The notes under the pieces: model-generated
What the model saw: the letters and a program-made list of their open reading frames with translations, nothing else
Database searches by the model: none
Told to the model about the DNA's origin: nothing
Assembly: GCA_900316285.1 (NCBI GenBank)
Contig: ONCG01000025.1
Coordinates: 79,673-143,672 of the forward strand
Length of the DNA: 64,000 bases
Direction of reading: 5' to 3'
Source: an uncultured Prevotellaceae bacterium
GTDB lineage: Bacteria; Bacteroidota; Bacteroidia; Bacteroidales; Bacteroidaceae
Part shown: positions 36,034 to 44,990 of the stretch, piece after piece
Layout of the letters: each line of letters begins with the position of its first letter
How positions within the stretch are numbered: position 1 is the first letter of the stretch
Made by a program: the position numbers and the translations under genes

Positions 36034-36765
36034 TCACTCCACCACGGAGATTCGCATTTCTATGTCGTCGACAGGTCGGTCGCCGCGTCCGGTGGCTGAG
36101 CTCTGAATCATCTCCACGACGTCGAGTCCGTCCTCAACTTCACCGAACACCGTGTATTGTCCGTCGAGATGGGGCGTGCCGCCGAGGGTGGAGTAAATCT
36201 TCTGCTGCTCTTCGTTCAGCCCGGCATAGTCGGCAGCCTGCTGCTGCGCCTCCGCTGCCAGCCGGTCTTGCAACTCCTGCAGCCCCGCGCGGTCGCGGTT
36301 ACGGCGCATCTGCATAATCTCATCGCGATGCTCAGCAGCCAGCGTGTTGAACACCGCCTGCACCTTCTGCATCTTCAGCTGCTTGGAGAACTGGCGAAGC
36401 TGACCTTCGCTATACACCTGTCCCCAGACGATGTAGAACTGCGAACCGCTGCTGCGGCGCTCAGGATTCACCTCGTCGCCCTGACGGGCAGCGGCCAAGG
36501 CGCCACGCTTGTGAAACAGGCCGTCCTTGATCTCGGCTTCCAGCGTATAGTCCGGTCCGCCCACGCCCAGCATCTTCCCTGCCGGAGCACCCTTCGAATC
36601 AGGGTCGCCGCCCTGAATCATGAAGTCCTTAATCACTCGATGGAACAGCGTACCATCATAATACCCCTCCTTCACCAGCTTCACGAAGTTGTCGCGGTGG
36701 ATGGGGGTCTCGTCGTACAGGCGAACCACTATATCGCCCAGCATAGTCTGTATCTTTACTCTCAT
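36034..36765 (-). CDS. Cyclophilin-type peptidyl-prolyl isomerase with helical insertion
   Basis: A 243-aa protein with the cyclophilin core in two pieces: YDGTLFHRVIKDFMIQGGDP and GSQFYIVWGQVY at the front, GQYTVFGEVEDGLDVVEMI at the end. Between them, about residues 122-190, is a charged, Gln/Arg/Glu-rich insertion predicted to be helical. There is no signal peptide, so it should be cytosolic. Similar insertions occur in Bacteroidales homologues as far as I recall. Confidence 0.9.
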   Translation of the reverse strand: MRVKIQTMLGDIVVRLYDETPIHRDNFVKLVKEGYYDGTLFHRVIKDFMIQGGDPDSKGAPAGKMLGVGGPDYTLEAEIKDGLFHKRGALAAARQGDEVNPERRSSGSQFYIVWGQVYSEGQLRQFSKQLKMQKVQAVFNTLAAEHRDEIMQMRRNRDRAGLQELQDRLAAEAQQQAADYAGLNEEQQKIYSTLGGTPHLDGQYTVFGEVEDGLDVVEMIQSSATGRGDRPVDDIEMRISVVE

Positions 36766-37034
36766 ATTTCAGTTTGTTATCGTCAACAATGGTCTCTGCT
36801 TTTGGGGAGAATGCTCAAAAATGTAGGAACGATGGGTATATACCACCCCTTTCTTATCGCAGAAACATTCTGCAAAGTTAGCAATTTTATCGTTGTTGCA
36901 CAATGATTTGCACAATTTTGTACAATTTTTCTTGTTTTTCTTTCCAAATTCACGGAATATCATTATTTTTCAGGATAATTCCATTTAATAATGTTCGTGA
37001 GGAAGAAAATCGATGAGTAGCTGAACATCCACGC
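36766..37034. other. AT-rich upstream region of the cyclophilin gene
   Basis: No gene seen. The minus strand here should hold the promoter of the cyclophilin-azlCD group; a candidate -7 box (minus strand, TAACTTTG at about 36874-36881) lies roughly 110 bases upstream. Confidence 0.4.
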
Positions 37035-37194
37035 GTAGGGGCAGACCCTATTGCTACCCTCCTTCGGAGGCGGCTGGGGCGACTGGGGTCTTCAGAGCAG
37101 CCACCGGCGTGGCTGCGGCCCCACCAAGGGGAGCGAATCCCTCATTCGCGACGGAGGAGCTGGGGGAGGTCGTCTGCCCGAACAATAACGAACA
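37035..37194. repeat. A element split by a D element
   Basis: The left end GTAGGGGCAGACCC (37035-37048) and the inner part GTCTGCCCGAACAATAACGA (from 37172) are adjacent in intact A elements. Here they are separated by about 122 bases that match, in reverse, the repeat following carB at 55812. This defines the D element as 37049-37170. Confidence 0.8.
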
Positions 37195-37290
37195 CCCAGC
37201 GAGAAGAAGCCCGCAGGGCTTTACACGCAGCTCTGCTGCTTTGAACCACGCGTAGCGCTTTGAACCGAAGGTCATCGACTGAAGCAGTGC
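37195..37290. repeat. E-type repeat cluster
   Basis: Short CG-rich stems (CGCAGCTCTGCTGC, ACGCGTAGCGCT) alternate with CTTTGAAC or CTTTACACG, as in the leaders of glmS and asnB. Confidence 0.55.
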
Positions 37291-37380
37291 TGTCACGCAA
37301 AGCGTGGAGCACGAATTAGCGAAGGAGATAACCGCTGGGCCGCAGGCATCCCCACCTCCTTTGTTTCGCTCAAAAATCTT

Positions 37381-37421
37381 TCCAATTCTTTCCAATGTTT
37401 TAAAGATTGGAAAGAATTGGA
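37381..37421. repeat. Perfect 16-bp inverted repeat
   Basis: TCCAATTCTTTCCAAT (37381-37396) and ATTGGAAAGAATTGGA (37406-37421) with a 9-base loop. The left arm also overlaps a direct repeat of CTTTCCAAT. Between repeat clusters and the glnN terminus; function unknown. Confidence 0.85.
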
Positions 37422-37569
37422 GTGAAAATTATTGCTCCACGGATTACTTGAACATCTAAAAACTCGAAAAGGGCTAAAGATGTTAAACATGAATTATCAT
37501 GCGCCCATTTTGAAAGATTTTGGAATAGATTTTTGAATGATTTTGAGGCCGATAGGCCGACCCTTTGTT

Positions 37570-37596
37570 CGGGCAGACACAGGGGTCTGCCCCTAC
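37570..37596. repeat. Half A element
   Basis: One arm, ending GGGGTCTGCCCCTAC, followed by GGTTGGGTGTGTCTT, the same junction as at 63594. The partner arm is missing. Confidence 0.8.
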
Positions 37597-37622
37597 GGTT
37601 GGGTGTGTCTTACAACAACAAA

Positions 37623-37662
37623 ATGACATAACCCATGCGTTGCGCTGCACGAGTTATGTCAT
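37623..37662 (-). terminator. Possible terminator of the glnN transcript
   Basis: ATGACATAAC (37623-37632) pairs with GTTATGTCAT (37653-37662). On the minus strand it is followed by TTTGTTGTTG, a broken T-tract. Confidence 0.45.
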
Positions 37663-37683
37663 GAAAAAGAAACCTGAATGTAT

Positions 37684-39900
37684 TTATCGGATGAACAGTA
37701 GTTCGCGGTACTTCGGCAGCGGCCAGAGGCTGTCGTCGATGATGAGTTCGAGCTTGTCTATCTGATAGCGAATGGCGTCGAGGCGCGGTTCTACGGTGTC
37801 GTGATAGGCAATGGCCTTCAGATGTGCGTCGTCGATAGCGTTTGCCTGCTTGCGGTCGCTGACCAGTTCCTCCACTCCCATTTCGATGGCATTGATGCGC
37901 TCGGCAATCTCCTCCACGATTTTCTTGTTGCGGACGGAGAGCTTGTTGGCCGTATCGATGGGGAAGACGGCAGCCATGTTGCTGATGTTCTGCAGCAGCT
38001 GCGTCTGATAGTGGGTGGCGACAGGGATGATGTGGTTGATGGAGAGGTCGCCCAGCACGCGGGCCTCAATCTGAATCTTCTTGGTGTAGGTCTCCCACTT
38101 CACTTCGTTGCGGGCCTCGAGTTCCTTACGGTTCATCACCCCCAGGCTCTCGAACATCTGGATGCTGGAGTCGTCGAGGTAGCGCTCGAAAATCCTCGGG
38201 CAGGACTTCTCGACGTCGAGACCACGCTTGGCAGCCTCCTCCACCCACTCGTCGCTATAGCCGTTGCCGTCGAAGCGGATGGGCTTACACGTCTTGATAT
38301 CCTCGCGCAGCACTTCGATGATGGCGTGGAAGACAGCGTTGTGACCGGTGCCAGCAAGCTTCTTCTCCAGTTCGGGCAGGCGGGCGTCGACGCGCTTCTT
38401 GAAGTCCATCAATGCTTCTGCTACGGCACTGTTCAGGGCAATCATGGCCGATGCGCAGTTGGCTTCGCTGCCGACGGCGCGGAACTCAAAGCGGTTGCCC
38501 GTGAATGCGAAGGGCGACGTGCGGTTGCGGTCGGTGTTGTCGATGAACAGCTCGGGGATTTCGGGAATGTCCATCTTCAGTCCCTGCTTGCCGGCCATCG
38601 CGAGGATGTCGCTGACGTCGGCGCGCTCGATATGGTCGAGCAGCTCGCTGACCTGCTTGCCAAGGAAGCTCGAGATGATGGCTGGCGGTGCCTCGTTGGC
38701 ACCCAGGCGATGGGCATTGGTGGCCGACATGATGCTGGCCTTCAGCAGACCGTTGTGGCGATAGACGCCCATGAGCGTCTCGACGATGAAGGTGGCGAAG
38801 CGCAGATTCTGCTCGGCGGTTTTGCCCGGGGCATGCAGCAGCACTCCGTTGTCGGTAGAGAGCGACCAGTTGTTGTGTTTTCCGCTGCCGTTGATGCCTG
38901 CGAAGGGCTTTTCGTGAAGAAGCAGGCGGAAGCCGTGTTTGCGTGCAACCCGCTTCATGACCGACATGAGCAACATGTTATGGTCGACGGCCAGGTTGGT
39001 CTCCTCGTAGATGGGAGCGAGCTCAAACTGGTTGGGTGCCACCTCGTTGTGACGGGTCTTACAGGGGATGCCCAACTCGAGGGCTACAATCTCCAGCTCG
39101 CGCATGAATGCTGCCACACGTGCGGGGATGGAACCGAAGTAATGGTCCTCCATCTGCTGGTTCTTCGCGGAGTCGTGACCCATGAGCGTGCGCCCTGTGA
39201 GCAAGAGGTCGGGACGTGCGGAGTAGAGGCCTTCGTCGACGAGGAAATACTCCTGTTCCCAGCCGAGGTTGGAGGTGACCTTCTTCACCGTTGGGTCGAA
39301 GTAGTGACAGACGTTGGTGGCTGCCACGTTCACGGCATGCAAGGCACGCAACAGCGGAGCCTTATAGTCGAGGGCCTCGCCTGTGTAGGAAATGAAAATG
39401 GTAGGGATGCAGAGCGTGTCGTCGATGATGAACACGGGGCTGGTGGGGTCCCACGCCGAATAGCCGCGGGCCTCGAAGGTGCTGCGGATGCCACCCGAGG
39501 GGAAGCTCGACGCATCGGGCTCCTGCTGAACGAGCAGCTTACCCGTGAACTCCTCCACCATACCGCCCTTGCCGTCGTGCTCGATGAACGAGTCGTGCTT
39601 CTCGGCGGTGCCTTCGGTGAGGGGCTGGAACCAGTGGGTGTAGTGGGTGACGCCATTCTCTGAGGCCCACTGCTTCATGCCTGCAGCAACAACGTCGGCT
39701 ACGTCGCGGTCGAGCTGTACGCCGTTGTCCATCACGTCGATCATCTTCTCGTACGCCTCCTTGGGCAGATACTTAAACATTTTCTCGCGCGTAAAAACCT
39801 TCTTGCCGAAAAGCTCAGACGGTCTCTCTGCGGGTGCTATTACGTCGAGCGGCTTCTTCTTGAATGCTTCGCCGACAACCTGAAATCTTAATGTCTCCAT
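37684..39900 (-). CDS. glnN: Glutamine synthetase type III (GlnN)
   Basis: Makes glutamine from glutamate, ammonia and ATP. At 738 aa it has the size of the type III enzymes of Bacteroidetes and cyanobacteria, not the 450-aa type I. Landmarks: GGIRSTFEARGYSAWDP split at the family motif, TRHNEVAPNQFELAPIYE, GINGSGKHNNWSLSTD and GNRFEFRAVGS. It is the last gene of the glnK-amtB-outer membrane protein-glnN series, 119 bases after the outer-membrane protein gene. Confidence 0.96.
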   Translation of the reverse strand: METLRFQVVGEAFKKKPLDVIAPAERPSELFGKKVFTREKMFKYLPKEAYEKMIDVMDNGVQLDRDVADVVAAGMKQWASENGVTHYTHWFQPLTEGTAEKHDSFIEHDGKGGMVEEFTGKLLVQQEPDASSFPSGGIRSTFEARGYSAWDPTSPVFIIDDTLCIPTIFISYTGEALDYKAPLLRALHAVNVAATNVCHYFDPTVKKVTSNLGWEQEYFLVDEGLYSARPDLLLTGRTLMGHDSAKNQQMEDHYFGSIPARVAAFMRELEIVALELGIPCKTRHNEVAPNQFELAPIYEETNLAVDHNMLLMSVMKRVARKHGFRLLLHEKPFAGINGSGKHNNWSLSTDNGVLLHAPGKTAEQNLRFATFIVETLMGVYRHNGLLKASIMSATNAHRLGANEAPPAIISSFLGKQVSELLDHIERADVSDILAMAGKQGLKMDIPEIPELFIDNTDRNRTSPFAFTGNRFEFRAVGSEANCASAMIALNSAVAEALMDFKKRVDARLPELEKKLAGTGHNAVFHAIIEVLREDIKTCKPIRFDGNGYSDEWVEEAAKRGLDVEKSCPRIFERYLDDSSIQMFESLGVMNRKELEARNEVKWETYTKKIQIEARVLGDLSINHIIPVATHYQTQLLQNISNMAAVFPIDTANKLSVRNKKIVEEIAERINAIEMGVEELVSDRKQANAIDDAHLKAIAYHDTVEPRLDAIRYQIDKLELIIDDSLWPLPKYRELLFIR

Positions 39901-40019
39901 AATTTTGATTTACAATTGTGACTGTTTACTATTTAAATATGGTTATTGCTCATGATTTCTTTACGCAGCTTAAGTCCTCCCTCCTGCAATGTTGACAGGA
40001 GGGAGGAACATAGAAAAGA

Positions 40020-40745
40020 TTATGAGTGCAACGTAATACCAAGAACTAGGTATGCCTTTTGGGAACAGGGGTTAGCGACGATTTGCCCGAAGATGGGGAT
40101 GCGGAAGGAATCGGTGATCCTTATGTCTTTCGTCGCCTTCAGCGATAGGTTGGTGACGGCAAATCCGGTCGTGCCGTAGAGGTTGGTAGCGAAGGGAACA
40201 ACTCCTGCTGCGGCTGTCCAGTCAACTGAAGCCAACCGGAATGGGACATTAGCTTCGAGGTAGCTGCTGTAAGCACGTTTACCATCGTTGTTCGTGCCGT
40301 CATTGCCCGCGAAGACGGTGTACCACTGGAGAGCAAACGGCCCAAAGTCGTAGCCGGCAGTGGCCTCAAAGACGTGGTTTGTAGTGTGGGCATCATATTT
40401 GAAATACCGGTTCTGAGGGTCAAGACCGGTGTTAAACCAATAGTCTGTTACACCAATGGTCAGGCCGCCGGTAGTATAGCTGAGCGTCAGATCCATTTCC
40501 TTGGTGTCCTGCGGGTCGGCGAATCCATAGCTGCCCCAGGCAGAGAGCGAAAGTCCCTTGTATGCGATGCCGAGTGTGGGCTGCAGGGCAGCACTACCCA
40601 GATCCTGGCCTCGCCAGATGTAACTGCTCACGATGTCACCGCTGAGCATTGTCTCTATTTGGTTCTCCTGTGCATCAACGGGTGCCGCTGCAGTAAGCAG
40701 CAGAGCCGTGAATACAATCAATCTTATAATCTTTTTCATTGTCAT
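40020..40745 (-). CDS. TorF/Gcw_chp-type outer-membrane protein
   Basis: A 241-aa protein with a signal peptide (IVFTALLLTAAAPVDA) and then beta-rich, aromatic-ended strands typical of a small outer-membrane barrel: MLSGDIVSSYIWRGQDLGS and GYDFGPFALQWYTVFAG. The SYIWRG block fits the Gcw_chp/TorF putative porin family. Placed between amtB and glnN, it may let ammonium or other nitrogen compounds through the outer membrane (inference). Confidence 0.75.
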   Translation of the reverse strand: MTMKKIIRLIVFTALLLTAAAPVDAQENQIETMLSGDIVSSYIWRGQDLGSAALQPTLGIAYKGLSLSAWGSYGFADPQDTKEMDLTLSYTTGGLTIGVTDYWFNTGLDPQNRYFKYDAHTTNHVFEATAGYDFGPFALQWYTVFAGNDGTNNDGKRAYSSYLEANVPFRLASVDWTAAAGVVPFATNLYGTTGFAVTNLSLKATKDIRITDSFRIPIFGQIVANPCSQKAYLVLGITLHS

Positions 40746-40789
40746 TTCTGTTTGAGGGTTTGTACAATCGTTTTTACGAATCCCGTCTC

Positions 40790-42043
40790 TTAGTTATAAC
40801 ACGTCTCTCCATGTTCGTAGATATCCAGTCCTTCGTCCTCAATGCGGCTGTCGACGCGCAGACCATGCAGCTTCTTGATGCCATAGAACAGGACAAAGCC
40901 ACAGGCGGCAGCCCAGAGGTCGATGACCAAGATGCCGAAGCACTCAGACCCGAAGAATCCCCATCCATGACCATAGAATGCACCATTCGACGTTGACAGC
41001 AGACCCGTCATCAGCGTCCCGAGAATACCGCAAACGCCATGTACTGACGATGCGCCAACAGGATCGTCGATGTGCAACACGTGGTCGATGAACTCGATGC
41101 TAAAGACCAGCACCACTCCGCACACCAGTCCGACGACGACGGCTCCGAAGGGAGACACCAGGTCGCAACCAGCCGTAATGCCCACCAATCCTGCTAACAC
41201 GCCGTTCAGGGTAAGTGACAGTGAGGGCTTGCCATACTTCAAATAAGTGACAAACATCGTGGCCACGCCGCCTGCTGCTGCCGCAAGGTTTGTGGTGAGG
41301 AACACATGCGAAATCGCGATGCGATTCACCTCGCCCGAGGCTGCCAGCTGCGAGCCGGGGTTAAAGCCAAACCAGCCCAGCCAGAGGATAAAAACACCCA
41401 AGGCCGCCATCGCGAGATTATGACCGGGGATGGCGCGACTCTTACCGTCACGCGCATATTTGCCCAGACGGGGACCCAGTGCCATCGCGCCGATGAGTGC
41501 CAGCACGCCGCCCACGCTATGAACGATGGCCGAGCCGGCAAAATCGTGGAACACATCGCCAAACGTACGCATCATAAAACTATTAGCATCGGCATTGCAT
41601 AGCCAGCCTCCGCCCCACGTCCAATGTCCCTCAACGGGGTAGATGAACAGCGAGATGATTGCACTATAAATAAGGTACATCGAGAATTTCGTGCGTTCAG
41701 CCATCGCACCGCTCACAATCGTAGCAGAGGTAGCACAGAACACCGTCTCGAAAATCAAGAAGCCCTCTACGGGCAGGTCGCCCTTGTAGAAACTCAGGTC
41801 GCCCCAGTTGGGCATACCAATAAATCCAGCACCCTCGCTGCCGAACATAAAGCCGAAGCCAAGGAAGAAGAACAAGAGTGAGCCAAACATAAAGTCGACA
41901 AAGTTCTTCATCAGAATATTGGCTGTGTTCTTGCCTCGCGTAAAACCTGCCTCACACAGCGCAAATCCCGGCTGCATCCAGAAAACCAACATGGCTGCCA
42001 ACAGCATCCATACCGTATCGAGTGATAATCCTATTTCGTTCAT
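40790..42043 (-). CDS. amtB: Ammonium transporter
   Basis: A 417-aa inner-membrane channel with eleven hydrophobic segments. Landmarks: FWMQPGFALCEAGFTRGKN, DFAGSAIVHSVGG (the conserved ammonium transporter signature region), GWFGFNPGSQL and HGVCGILGTLMTG. It begins 38 bases after glnK, the usual glnK-amtB pairing in which the PII protein blocks the channel when nitrogen is plentiful. Confidence 0.97.
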   Translation of the reverse strand: MNEIGLSLDTVWMLLAAMLVFWMQPGFALCEAGFTRGKNTANILMKNFVDFMFGSLLFFFLGFGFMFGSEGAGFIGMPNWGDLSFYKGDLPVEGFLIFETVFCATSATIVSGAMAERTKFSMYLIYSAIISLFIYPVEGHWTWGGGWLCNADANSFMMRTFGDVFHDFAGSAIVHSVGGVLALIGAMALGPRLGKYARDGKSRAIPGHNLAMAALGVFILWLGWFGFNPGSQLAASGEVNRIAISHVFLTTNLAAAAGGVATMFVTYLKYGKPSLSLTLNGVLAGLVGITAGCDLVSPFGAVVVGLVCGVVLVFSIEFIDHVLHIDDPVGASSVHGVCGILGTLMTGLLSTSNGAFYGHGWGFFGSECFGILVIDLWAAACGFVLFYGIKKLHGLRVDSRIEDEGLDIYEHGETCYN

Positions 42044-42081
42044 ATCCTGAAAACTTTTTGTGTGTTGTTAATTTACTAATT

Positions 42082-42429
42082 CTACTTCTTGTCTCTCAAC
42101 ACCGTATCACCATGTTCCCCGGTGCGAATGCTCCACGTATCGATCATTTCGCTTACGAAGATGCGGCCATCCCCCACCTCACCCGTGTGAGCGACTCTGA
42201 GGATAACTTTCAACGTAGGGTCCACAAACTGGTCGCGGCAAACAATGGTAAGCTTCACACGCTCTATCACGTCGGTAGAATATTGTACTCCACGATATAT
42301 TCTTTCTTCTCTACTCTGACCAATACCATGCACGCTGTGGTATTCAAACCAGTCAATATCCGACGACAGCAGTGCTTCTTTGACCTCTTCGAACTTGGTC
42401 TTACGGATGATTGCTTCAATTTTCTTCAT
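42082..42429 (-). CDS. glnK: PII nitrogen regulatory protein
   Basis: A 115-aa PII-family protein starting MKKIEAIIRKTKFEEVKEAL, with a T-loop that keeps YRGVQY (Tyr45 and Tyr50, matching Tyr46 and Tyr51 of E. coli) and the ending TGEVGDGRIFV. It senses 2-oxoglutarate and ATP/ADP and regulates AmtB, encoded 38 bases downstream. Its promoter shares a sequence block with the gltB promoter. Confidence 0.95.
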   Translation of the reverse strand: MKKIEAIIRKTKFEEVKEALLSSDIDWFEYHSVHGIGQSREERIYRGVQYSTDVIERVKLTIVCRDQFVDPTLKVILRVAHTGEVGDGRIFVSEMIDTWSIRTGEHGDTVLRDKK

Positions 42430-42495
42430 ATCTTTTTACCTTTACAAATGAATACTAAGCCCAATCGGTGGGCTGCAATTTGTCAATTGACGATG

Positions 42496-42526
42496 CAAAG
42501 TTACAACATAATGCTACAAAAACAAT
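42496..42526 (-). promoter_or_regulatory. Promoter of glnK-amtB with overlapping inverted repeat
   Basis: Minus strand: ATTG (-33), 19-base spacer, TAACTTTG (-7, 42496-42503). The -33 box lies in an 11-base inverted repeat, AACAATCAAAA (42521-42531) and TTTTGATTGTT (42540-42550), a good operator candidate. The block AAACAATCA occurs at the same distance from the -7 box at gltB. Confidence 0.6.
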
Positions 42527-42714
42527 CAAAACTGTTGCATTTTGATTGTTAAAATAATAACATACTTACATTATGTAAACTAAATGGTGGTATTTGATGT
42601 CTTTTTGCTTTCTTTTTGTCAGCAAATAGCATCATTTTGTTACAAAGCGTCAAAACGTAAATATGTGTACGCGCACAAACGTATTGATGTCAAATTCTAT
42701 ATTGCGCTGGGAAT

Positions 42715-43947
42715 TTATCTGCTCCATCTCGAGATTCTCTCCAAGGCCTCTGCTGTGCGCTCATGCGTGCCGAAGGCCGTGAAGCGAACATATCCCTCGC
42801 CGCTGGGACCGAAGCCGCAACCGGGCGTGCAGACCACCTGTGCTCCATAGAGCAAGGATTCGAAGAATTGCCACGAGCCCATTCCATCGGGCGTTCGCAT
42901 CCAGATGTAGGGGGCATTCTCACCACCGTAGCACTCATAGCCCAAAGCCTTGAGGACGGTGAGCATGCGGGCGGCATTCTGCATGTAGTAGTTGATGGTT
43001 TCGCGCACCTGTGCCTTGCCTTCGGGCGAATAGGTGGCTTCTGCAGCACGCTGGGAGATGTAGCTGGTGCCATTGAACTTTGTGCTCTGGCGACGGTACC
43101 ACAGCTGATGCAGAGAGATGCGCTCGCCTTCGAAGGTGGACACGCTGACCTCCTTCGGCACCACCGTGTATCCACAGCGCACACCCGTGAACCCGGCTGT
43201 CTTGGAGAACGAGCGGAACTCTACGGCACACCTTTTCGCTCCACGAATCTCGTAGATGCTATGAGGGATGTCAGGGTCCTGGATGTAGGCTTCGTAGGCG
43301 GCGTCGAAGAGGATGAGAGCATCGTTCTTCAGCGCGTAGTTCACCCACTTTCGCAGTTCTTGCTTGGTGATGACGGTACCCGTGGGGTTGTTGGGATAGC
43401 AGAGGTAGATGACTTCGACGGGACGTCCCTTGGGGATTTCGGGCACGAAGCCATTCTCCGCCGTGATGGGCATGAAGCGCACATTGGTCCAGTGGCCGTC
43501 GCGGTAAGTGCCACAACGTCCGATCATCACGTTTGAGTCGATGTAGACCGGATAGATGGGATCGGTGAGACCAATGAAATCGTCCCAGTGAAACAACTCC
43601 TGAAAGTTGGCGGTGTCCGACTTGGCTCCATCGTTGATGAAGATCTCATCCATGCTCAGGCGTACGCCACGCGGCAGGAAGTCGTTCTTCAGAATGGCTT
43701 CACGCAGGAAGTCATAGCCTTGCTCGGGTCCGTAGCCCCGGAAGCTGCCGGCAGTGGCCATCTCGTCGACGGCCTTGTGCATAGCCTCGATGACGGCTGG
43801 ACAGAGCGGCTGCGTCACATCGCCGATGCCGAGGGAGATAACATCGGCTTTCGGGTGAATGACCTTGAAGGCATTTACTTTCTTTGCAATGTCGGCGAAC
43901 AGATAGTTGTTCTGCAGGTTCAGGAAGTGGATGTTTACTAATGCCAT
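42715..43947 (-). CDS. dapL: LL-diaminopimelate aminotransferase
   Basis: Converts tetrahydrodipicolinate to LL-diaminopimelate using glutamate, a one-step route to lysine and peptidoglycan. The 410-aa class I/II aminotransferase has GIGDVTQPL, LCYPNNPTGTVITK and the PLP lysine in RSFSKTAGFTGVRCGY. Its neighbour upstream is dapF, the next enzyme of the same pathway. A C-type inverted pair of GC-rich palindromes sits between the two genes. Confidence 0.96.
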   Translation of the reverse strand: MALVNIHFLNLQNNYLFADIAKKVNAFKVIHPKADVISLGIGDVTQPLCPAVIEAMHKAVDEMATAGSFRGYGPEQGYDFLREAILKNDFLPRGVRLSMDEIFINDGAKSDTANFQELFHWDDFIGLTDPIYPVYIDSNVMIGRCGTYRDGHWTNVRFMPITAENGFVPEIPKGRPVEVIYLCYPNNPTGTVITKQELRKWVNYALKNDALILFDAAYEAYIQDPDIPHSIYEIRGAKRCAVEFRSFSKTAGFTGVRCGYTVVPKEVSVSTFEGERISLHQLWYRRQSTKFNGTSYISQRAAEATYSPEGKAQVRETINYYMQNAARMLTVLKALGYECYGGENAPYIWMRTPDGMGSWQFFESLLYGAQVVCTPGCGFGPSGEGYVRFTAFGTHERTAEALERISRWSR

Positions 43948-43954
43948 ATTTCGT

Positions 43955-44072
43955 GCCCCCTAAGTGAGGGGGTTGGGGGTCTGAACAAGCGTTTATCAGA
44001 CCGTTTTTAATTACTACTATTCGCAGGGAACTGCGCCTGTTCAGCCCCCTTTCGCCCCCTGACTTAGGGGCA
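43955..44072. repeat. C-type inverted pair between dapL and dapF
   Basis: Left arm CCCCCTAAGTGAGGGGGTTG (43956 on) and right arm ending CTGACTTAGGGG (to 44070) are near complements around a 58-base centre. The right arm supplies the dapF stop codon and last two residues. Confidence 0.75.
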
Positions 44073-44960
44073 TTCGATTTCCCCGTCGAAGACAAACTCG
44101 GCGGGACCGGTCATGTAGACGTGGTTCTTTTGGAAGACGTGTCCTTCGGCCGATCGGTCGTCCTCGCACCACTCAATGCCGAGTGTGCCACCATCCATGA
44201 CGATTTGCGACGTTCTGCCCGAACGCCCCTGAAGGCAAGCAGCCACGCCCGTGGCGCAGGCACCAGTGCCGCAGGCTTCGGTGATGCCGCTGCCGCGCTC
44301 CCACACACGAGTGCGGATGCGCTCATCGGGCAGTACTTGTGCGAACTCAATGTTGCAGCGCTGCGGGAATGCCGGGTGATGTTCAAGAATGCGCCCCGTT
44401 GCTCCCACCTGGTCGATGTTATCGGTGAAGATGACATAGTGCGGATTGCCCATAGAGACGAAGACCCCTCCCCGACCCTCCCCGTTAGGGGAGGGAGACT
44501 CTCTTTCTTGATCCAACTGGAGGGAGGAGGGGATGGTTTGGCCGATTGCTGGGTTGAAGAGAGTTTCATCGTTGAAGACGGGTTCACCCATGTCAACTGT
44601 GACGGCCCCTACCCTACCTTCAGCCAGATGCAGGTAGAGGTGCTTGACACCCGAGAGCGTCAGCAGGCGAATCTCCGTCTTCTCGGTGATGCCCTTTTCA
44701 TAGAGATACTTTCCGATGCATCGCGAGGCATTGCCACACATCATCGCTTCCGACCCGTCGGCGTTGAAGATGCGCATGGAGTAGTCGGCCTCGACAATTG
44801 GACTTCGGCCGATGAGCACAAGTCCGTCGGAGCCAATGCCTTTGTGGCGGTCGCTCCAGGCGATGGCGCAGGCCTGTGGGTCGGCGATGGGGTGTTGCAT
44901 GACATCAACATAGATATAGTCGTTGCCGCAACCGTGCATCTTGGTGAATGGAATCTTCAT
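44064..44960 (-). CDS. dapF: Diaminopimelate epimerase, with a palindrome-encoded insertion
   Basis: Epimerises LL- to meso-diaminopimelate. The 298-aa protein has MCGNASRC with the first catalytic Cys and ACGTGACATG with the second, plus [11 protein letters not shown] at the start. Between VDMGEPVF and VSMGNPHYV, where relatives have a short link, it carries [14 protein letters not shown], encoded by the palindrome CCCTCCCC-GTTA-GGGGAGGG (44476-44495). Length is about 15-25 aa above the family average, consistent with an insertion in a surface loop. Confidence 0.93.
   Translation of the reverse strand: MKIPFTKMHGCGNDYIYVDVMQHPIADPQACAIAWSDRHKGIGSDGLVLIGRSPIVEADYSMRIFNADGSEAMMCGNASRCIGKYLYEKGITEKTEIRLLTLSGVKHLYLHLAEGRVGAVTVDMGEPVFNDETLFNPAIGQTIPSSLQLDQERESPSPNGEGRGGVFVSMGNPHYVIFTDNIDQVGATGRILEHHPAFPQRCNIEFAQVLPDERIRTRVWERGSGITEACGTGACATGVAACLQGRSGRTSQIVMDGGTLGIEWCEDDRSAEGHVFQKNHVYMTGPAEFVFDGEIECP
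44464..44510 (-). repeat. C-type palindrome inside dapF, in frame
   Basis: CCCTCCCC (44476-44483) and GGGGAGGG (44488-44495). Read in frame as [11 protein letters not shown]. Orientation relative to the coding strand is opposite to that in carA. Confidence 0.85.
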
Positions 44961-44990
44961 CGTTTACGATTTTTTTACTGCGGTCTGCCC

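Noticed and set aside
37054-37395. Small open frame across the A/D/E repeat cluster
   Set aside because: It reads through repeat DNA only; the translation is composed of repeat-derived peptides.
37801-39663. 620-codon open frame opposite glnN
   Set aside because: It is antisense to a complete, recognisable glutamine synthetase and its translation shows no known domain; it is a shadow of codon bias.
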